Shown here: one piece after another, positions 25,238 to 29,562 of the stretch
Numbering within the stretch: the first letter of the stretch is position 1
Layout of the letters: every line of letters starts with the position of its first letter
From: CBDCGW01 sp964430745
GTDB lineage: Bacteria; Acidobacteriota; UBA890
DNA: 29,562 nt
Assembly: GCA_964430745.1 (NCBI GenBank)
Contig: CAYSHI010000408.1
Coordinates: 1 to 29,562, forward strand
Reading direction: 5' to 3'
Notes under the pieces: generated by a model
What the model was told of the DNA's origin: nothing
Database searches by the model: none
What the model saw: only the letters and a program-made list of their open reading frames with translations
Translations under genes and position numbers: made by a program

Positions 25238-27538
25238 TCAGCCGCTGAACCCCGCGACGATTCGCCACACCTGGGCGACGACGAAGCAGATCCCGAAGCC
25301 CATGGCCACCGGAAGCAACGACGCCACTGCCGTCCACCTGGCGCTGCCGGTTTCCTTGTAGATGGTGTAGATCGTGGTCGAACAAGGATTGTGGATGAGG
25401 CTGAAGAGCATCAGGTTGATGGCCATCAGCAACGTGAAGCCACCGGCCTCGAGAATCTGCGCCGTCGCCGCCTGATCGTCGAGCTCGAACATCACGCCGG
25501 CCCCCTCGCCGAAGCCCGCCACCGGATTCACCAGCACGATGAGCATGAGGATCGTCGGTATGACGATCTCGTTGGCCGGGATGGCGACGATATAGGCCAG
25601 CAGGATGATGCCGCTGAGCCCGACGAAGATGCCGAGCGGATTGAGGAGGTTGATGACATGCTCCGCGACGCTGACGCCGACGATATTGACGTTCGAAACC
25701 AGCCAAATGAAGGCGCCCGCAGGAAGCGCGAACACGATCGCGCGCCAGAGGACGTAGATCGTTCGGTCGATCAACGACGTGTAGATCGTTCTCAGGACCC
25801 GCGGCGGGCGATACGGCGGCAGCTCCAGGTGAAACGTCGAAACCTCGCCCCGTAAGACAGTCCGCGACAGGACCCAGGAGGTGAGGAAAGAAAGCAGGAT
25901 TCCCAGAACGGCCACGGCCACCACGGCCAGCGCCGAAATCACGCCGCCCAGATAGGCCGGCGCCAGCGCGCCCACGAAGATCGACGCGATGAGGATCTGT
26001 GTCGGCCAACGCCCGTTACACAGCGAGAAGTTGTTCGTGATGATGGCGATGAGACGCTCGCGTGGGCTATCGATGATGCGGGTGGCGATGACACCGGCGG
26101 CGTTGCAGCCGAAGCCCATTACCGCGGTGAGCGCCTGCTTGCCGTGCGCCCCGGCGCGGCTGTACGTGCGATCGAGATTGAACGCGACGCGCGGCAGGTA
26201 GCCGAAATCCTCCAGCAGCGTGAAGAGCGGGAAGAAGATCGCCATGGGCGGCAGCATGACGGCGATGACCCACGCTGTGGCCAGGTACATGCCGTCGATG
26301 AAAAAGCCCGAAATCCACCAAGGAATACCGAGCGCGGCCGCGCCGTCGCGGAGCCACACGTAGCCATTGTCGATCAACAGCGTGGCGAGCATCTTAGAGG
26401 GCACGTTGGCCCCGGCGATGGTGATCCAGAACACCAACGTGAGAAGCGCCAGCATGAGCGGTATGCCGAAGTGGCGACTCGTGACGAGGCGGTCGATAGC
26501 TCGATCGAGGTCAAAGCGGGGCGTGTCGTCGGCTCGCGTAACGGCGCGGTCGGCCAATCGCGCAGCCTCCGTATAGATCCCCTCCATCAACGCCTGGTGA
26601 AAGTCCGGACCGGCCCGCCAGCGTAAGTCGGCCACCAGATCGAGCACCGCCGCTCCGGCGGGATACGACACACGGGACTCTGTTCCCCCGGCTCGCGCGG
26701 CGCTGTTCTGCTCATTGCCCTCGCCGGCGAACACCGGGGTCTCGGATGGCGGTGCGGACAGGTGCTCCTGCAACGTGGCCAACTCACCGCTGCCGATGGC
26801 CTCTCGGATGGTGTCGTCCCCGTCGAGAACGCGGAGCGCGACCCATTGTGTGTTCGGCAGCCCGGGAAACGCCTCGCCGATCTTTCCTGCGAGCTCGCTC
26901 ACGACCTCCTCGAGCGCCGGCGACTTGCCGCCGACACGCAGGGGACGGCCGGCGAACTCGCCCGAAGCCACCTCTTCTACCGCCTGTAACAGCTCGTCGA
27001 GACCTTCCCCGTAGCGAGCCGACGTCGGCACCACCGGCACACCCAGGTCGCGCGCCAGCCGTCGATGGTCGACCTCCAATCCGTGTCTTCGGGCCTCGTC
27101 CATCAGGTTCAGACAAATAACGACCCTGTCGGTGATCTCCATCACCTGCAGCGCCAGGTTGAGGTTGCGCTCCAAACGCGTCGCATCGACGACGACGACG
27201 GTGACGTCGGGCTTGCCGAAAAGAATGAAATCGCGGGCGATCTCTTCGTCGAAGCTGGTGGCCAGCAGCGAGTACGTCCCCGGCAGGTCGACCAGCTTGT
27301 AGCCGGCGTCGCCGGCGTGGAACCCGCCTTCGGCGCGCGCGACCGTCTTGCCGGGCCAGTTGCCCGTATGCTGGCGAAGGCCCGTCAGAGCGTTGAAGAC
27401 CGTGGACTTACCGGTGTTCGGATTGCCCGCGAGAGCGACCACATAGTCCCAGTCGGCCATGTCCACGCCCAGCTTCTGCAGATTGGCCAGGTTGTGGACC
27501 GGGCAGCTGGCGCAGCCGTCGGCAGAGGGGTTACTCAT
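25238..27538 (-). CDS. feoB: Ferrous iron transporter FeoB
   Basis: The 766-residue inner-membrane protein takes up Fe(II). The N-terminal G domain carries G1 GNPNTGKST, G3 DLPGTYS, G4 NLMD and G5 TSAR. A helical regulatory domain with an unusual Ala/Ser/Glu-rich insert (about 280-315) follows. The transmembrane part has the Gate and Core features MGFGCNAAGVIATRII, CNGRWPTQ and IHNPCSTTIYTIYKETG. The N-terminus holds a CASC motif (Cys9, Cys12) before the G domain. Its ATG is 15 bases after the stop of the DtxR-FeoA gene; no separate feoA exists because that domain is fused to the regulator. The stop abuts that of the convergent SRAP gene. Confidence 0.96.
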   Translation of the reverse strand: MSNPSADGCASCPVHNLANLQKLGVDMADWDYVVALAGNPNTGKSTVFNALTGLRQHTGNWPGKTVARAEGGFHAGDAGYKLVDLPGTYSLLATSFDEEIARDFILFGKPDVTVVVVDATRLERNLNLALQVMEITDRVVICLNLMDEARRHGLEVDHRRLARDLGVPVVPTSARYGEGLDELLQAVEEVASGEFAGRPLRVGGKSPALEEVVSELAGKIGEAFPGLPNTQWVALRVLDGDDTIREAIGSGELATLQEHLSAPPSETPVFAGEGNEQNSAARAGGTESRVSYPAGAAVLDLVADLRWRAGPDFHQALMEGIYTEAARLADRAVTRADDTPRFDLDRAIDRLVTSRHFGIPLMLALLTLVFWITIAGANVPSKMLATLLIDNGYVWLRDGAAALGIPWWISGFFIDGMYLATAWVIAVMLPPMAIFFPLFTLLEDFGYLPRVAFNLDRTYSRAGAHGKQALTAVMGFGCNAAGVIATRIIDSPRERLIAIITNNFSLCNGRWPTQILIASIFVGALAPAYLGGVISALAVVAVAVLGILLSFLTSWVLSRTVLRGEVSTFHLELPPYRPPRVLRTIYTSLIDRTIYVLWRAIVFALPAGAFIWLVSNVNIVGVSVAEHVINLLNPLGIFVGLSGIILLAYIVAIPANEIVIPTILMLIVLVNPVAGFGEGAGVMFELDDQAATAQILEAGGFTLLMAINLMLFSLIHNPCSTTIYTIYKETGSARWTAVASLLPVAMGFGICFVVAQVWRIVAGFSG

Positions 27539-27553
27539 GGCGCCCGCAACCGC

Positions 27554-28597
27554 TCATGCCGCCTCACCCTTTTCGGAGTCGACGGCGCGTTCGACCTGAA
27601 TCCGCTCGGCCTGTTGCCGCCGCAGAGCGATCATGGCTCCCCGAATGCGATACGCGGTCGGGTCGCCCCCGGGGCCCTGCAGCTCCGCCCGCACCTCGGT
27701 GCCCGGAACGATGCCCAGGTCCATCATGCGCCGCCGCTCGGCGCCTCGGCAGGCCGCGGAGATGCCGATCACCCGCGCGCTCTCGTCCGGCTGCAGGGAC
27801 GACAGCAACTCGAAGGACTTCCTCACATCCTGCCCTTCCGGCAGCGGTGAGATCGAGAGATTGTTGGCAACTACGCGAGAGAGAACGTGCTCGACGCCGT
27901 CGGCGTCGAAGCGGATTCCGTCCGGCCCCGCTCCGTGCACACGAACCTGCACCCCCGCGTGCAGATTCGCCGCGACCAACTCGCGGTATACGACGTCGGG
28001 CTCGTCCTCGATGTGCGCCACCTTGCCGACATCACCGGCGACGAGGTCGCTGAGCGGCCGGCCCTCGACGCGCAGCATCTCACCGCTCGCCGTGGGAATC
28101 GGATCGCCGTGCGGGTCGAATCTCGGGTGCCCCAGCCGCGCCGCCATGGCCTCGGTTTCTTCCGCCGAGGTTCGGTGCTCGAGCCGGTCGGCCTCTCGGT
28201 GCCATGCGGCGGCATCCATGCCGGTGTCCTGCGAGAAATGACGTTCCCAGAGCCGGTGAACGCGGATAATCTGCAGCGCCTGGGCACGTCCCTCCTCGGT
28301 GAGCCGATACTCCCCGGCTTCCAATTCGACCAGTTCGAGCTCCTGGAGGCGTCCGAGGAGCACCGCGGAGCGGTTGTCCGAGATCCCCAGAGCACCGGAG
28401 ACACTCTGCAGCGTCCCCGTGATGTCTCGGTACTCGCAATCGAAAAGGTGCTTGAGGGCGTCCTCCGAGAGCACGCGATCGGACGCGCGCAGCACGTGTT
28501 CCCACTGCCAGTAGAGCCCGTGAACGGGCCAGAACAGAAGCGCGGCCGCTCCCCCCAGCAATCCGGCGATGAGCAATGAAAGGACAGGACTGACCAT
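27554..28597 (-). CDS. Membrane-anchored DtxR-family regulator fused to a FeoA domain
   Basis: The 347-residue protein starts with a membrane helix (about 4-23), then a DtxR winged helix (about 40-105), a metal-binding dimerisation domain (about 110-170), an SH3-like domain (about 184-251) and a C-terminal FeoA domain (about 268-336, with CRGAERRRMMDLGIVPGTEV). By-eye alignment with DtxR maps His79, Glu83, His98, Glu105 and His106 to His114, Glu118, His133, Glu140 and His141. Met10 and Cys102 become Asp46 and Asp137, which resembles Mn-sensing MntR. The ATG at 28597 follows AGAAGGAAC; the frame runs open to 28729 without that signal. It likely represses its own feoB operon and assists FeoB at the membrane. 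Confidence 0.9.
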   Translation of the reverse strand: MVSPVLSLLIAGLLGGAAALLFWPVHGLYWQWEHVLRASDRVLSEDALKHLFDCEYRDITGTLQSVSGALGISDNRSAVLLGRLQELELVELEAGEYRLTEEGRAQALQIIRVHRLWERHFSQDTGMDAAAWHREADRLEHRTSAEETEAMAARLGHPRFDPHGDPIPTASGEMLRVEGRPLSDLVAGDVGKVAHIEDEPDVVYRELVAANLHAGVQVRVHGAGPDGIRFDADGVEHVLSRVVANNLSISPLPEGQDVRKSFELLSSLQPDESARVIGISAACRGAERRRMMDLGIVPGTEVRAELQGPGGDPTAYRIRGAMIALRRQQAERIQVERAVDSEKGEAA

Positions 28598-28765
28598 GTC
28601 GTTCCTTCTATGATGTCGGCGTAGTCGGCTCCGGCGCCGCGAAGTCGTCTCTCCGTCTCCGCCATCGAGGCGGAACGTCGCAACTTCGGGGGCGCGACCT
28701 CGCGCGGCCGTTTGCGGGCCGATTTTCAAGTACCACGAAAGCTATTTTTGAGTATACTAAAAACT
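28598..28765. promoter_or_regulatory. Divergent control region between the DtxR-FeoA and permease genes
   Basis: This 168-base gap contains an AT-rich island (about 28721-28766) next to the permease ATG. On the - strand CTGGCA (28779-28774), 17 bases, then TATACT (28756-28751) forms a credible promoter for the regulator-feoB operon with a leader of about 145 bases. On the + strand TATACT (28753-28758) lies seven bases before the permease ATG, pointing to a leaderless transcript. The rest of the gap (28598-28720) is GC-rich leader with no small gene seen. Confidence 0.6.
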
Positions 28766-28766
28766 A
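28743..28766. promoter_or_regulatory. Putative DtxR-type operator palindrome
   Basis: A 24-base imperfect palindrome (two mismatched pairs) is centred on AGTATACT, with a core of TTTTTGAGTATACTAAAAA. It covers the -10 elements of both divergent promoters, so one bound dimer could block both. A degenerate second copy (TTTTCAAGTA...GAAAG, 28723-28741) lies 22 bases upstream, about two helical turns. DtxR/MntR proteins bind AT-rich palindromes of this size. The neighbouring DtxR-FeoA protein is the obvious candidate. Confidence 0.6.
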
Positions 28767-29562
28767 TGCTCGGTGCCAGCTTTTTCGACGCCCTCCTCCA
28801 CATCGTCGCGGAGTCCGCTCCGTACCTGCTGTTCGGGTTCGCCGCCGCCGGCCTGCTGCGGGCGCTGGTTCCCGAGGAGCGGGTCTATCGACTGCTGGGC
28901 GAAGACGGCTTCCGCTCGGTGTTCCTCGCCTCTCTTTTCGGCGTGCCCCTACCTCTGTGCTCATGCTCCGTGATTCCGGCGGCCGCCGGCCTCAGACGCA
29001 GCGGTGCGGGTCGCGCGGCCACGACGTCTTTTCTCGTATCCACCCCCGAAACGGGCGTCGACTCCATCAGCATCACCTACGCGCTGATGGATCCGATCAT
29101 GACGGTGACGCGGCCGATCGCCGCCTTCGTCACGGCGCTGGCAACGGGTTCCGCGGTGGCGCTGCTTCCGTCCGACGACGAACCCGAGCCCCCCGCCGCG
29201 GTCGAGGCGGAAGGCTGCTGCAACGACACCGGATGCGGCGGCGAGTCCACGGAGCAAGCGCCGAGCATGACGGAATCGATCCTCGAGGGCCTCCGCTACG
29301 CTTTCGGACCTCTGCTCGACGACCTCGCCGTCTGGCTGGTCGTCGGGTTTGCATATGCCGCCGGCGATTGGCGATCGGGCAGTCGACGTATGAACTTCGT
29401 ACGGTTCTCTGGCGAGTTGTTTATCTATTACGTGCTGATTGCACTTGGAGGCGGCGTGCTTACCGGGTTCACATTGGCCATGTTTGAGTTTATCGGCCTC
29501 GACCTGGAATGGCTGGCGCAGTCATGGATTATCCCGTGCGGAGCCATGGGCGCCGTGATTGT
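28766..29562 (+). CDS. SO_0444-like Cu/Zn efflux permease, partial; 3' part chimeric
   Basis: An open frame of 265 codons runs off the window. Residues 1 to about 198 match the YraQ/ArsP-type permease family (SO_0444 group): an N-terminal helix pair, PLPLCSCSVIPAAAGLRRSG (61-80), SFLVSTPETGVDSI (88-101), further helices and a metal-binding loop CCNDTGCGG (151-159). Such proteins export metals such as Cu or Zn. From about residue 200 the expected second permease half is missing; a different sequence follows in frame (see the 29363-29562 entry). The ATG at 28766 has no ribosome-binding site but sits where transcription should begin, so translation may be leaderless. Divergent from the DtxR-FeoA gene. 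Confidence 0.75.
   Translation, partial: MLGASFFDALLHIVAESAPYLLFGFAAAGLLRALVPEERVYRLLGEDGFRSVFLASLFGVPLPLCSCSVIPAAAGLRRSGAGRAATTSFLVSTPETGVDSISITYALMDPIMTVTRPIAAFVTALATGSAVALLPSDDEPEPPAAVEAEGCCNDTGCGGESTEQAPSMTESILEGLRYAFGPLLDDLAVWLVVGFAYAAGDWRSGSRRMNFVRFSGELFIYYVLIALGGGVLTGFTLAMFEFIGLDLEWLAQSWIIPCGAMGAVI
29363..29562 (+). other. Segment resembling the interior of a DUF4153 membrane protein
   Basis: In frame with the permease, residues from about 200 onward (RMNFVRFSGELFIYYVLIAL and GGGVLTGFTLAMFEFIGLD, then WIIPCGAMGAVI) resemble an internal membrane region of DUF4153 proteins, as far as I recall that family. They do not match the second half of SO_0444-like permeases. G+C falls from about 68% (29281-29340) to about 52-55% (29401-29520) and codon choice changes. 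Either the genome has a rearrangement here or the contig end is mis-joined. The family match is from memory; the composition shift is directly visible. Confidence 0.5.

Overview
This is a GC-rich (roughly two-thirds G+C), gene-dense window of a Gram-negative-type bacterium. Secreted glycosidases with Sec or Tat leaders, a membrane-anchored trypsin-like protease and a Na+/sugar symporter imply a free-living or particle-associated heterotroph. The gene style (Tat-exported GH109, NahK-like kinase, SSS symporter, cyanophycin genes, YtrA-type ABC operon) would fit Acidobacteriota or a similarly GC-rich phylum such as Gemmatimonadota. That placement is an inference; there is no rRNA or other marker here.

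Layout, left to right. (1) Bases 1-2862, + strand: a YtrA-type GntR regulator, an ABC ATPase and a polytopic membrane protein form a tightly coupled three-gene operon behind two similar tandem operator-like repeats. (2) Bases 2864-24295, - strand: about 21 kb and twelve genes all read leftwards with little spacing. In transcription order they are a cyanophycin block (isoaspartyl dipeptidase, cyanophycinase, cyanophycin synthetase and a Mur-ligase-only paralogue of the synthetase), a secreted endonuclease/exonuclease/phosphatase-fold enzyme, a sugar-activation block (sugar-1-phosphate nucleotidyltransferase, NahK-like N-acetylhexosamine kinase, galactokinase), a glycan-degradation block (SSS symporter, GH2 beta-galactosidase with an unusual C-terminal extension, GH109-type glycosidase, GH20 hexosaminidase) and an anchored serine protease. 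(3) Bases 24368-25237, + strand: an SRAP/HMCES-type abasic-site protein. (4) Bases 25238-28597, - strand: feoB preceded by a membrane-anchored DtxR-FeoA fusion regulator. (5) From 28766, + strand and divergent from the regulator: an SO_0444-like metal-efflux permease. Its reading frame changes character near 29360, where it runs into what looks like an internal piece of a DUF4153 membrane protein and base composition drops.

How the genes fit together. The glycan genes look able to release galactose and N-acetylhexosamines in the periplasm, import them with sodium, phosphorylate them at C1 and convert them to nucleotide sugars. The cyanophycin genes make an Asp/Arg nitrogen reserve polymer and can take it fully back to free amino acids. 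Their shared direction suggests, but does not prove, that amino-sugar use and nitrogen storage are linked. On the right, a palindrome overlapping -10 elements on both strands could let the DtxR-like protein control feoB and the permease together.

No rRNA, tRNA, CRISPR array, insertion sequence or convincing intrinsic terminator was seen. No gene-free stretch exceeds about 170 bases. The most noteworthy items are the anchored DtxR-FeoA regulator with its divergent operator, the Mur-only CphA paralogue, the beta-galactosidase fusion, and the chimeric right edge.
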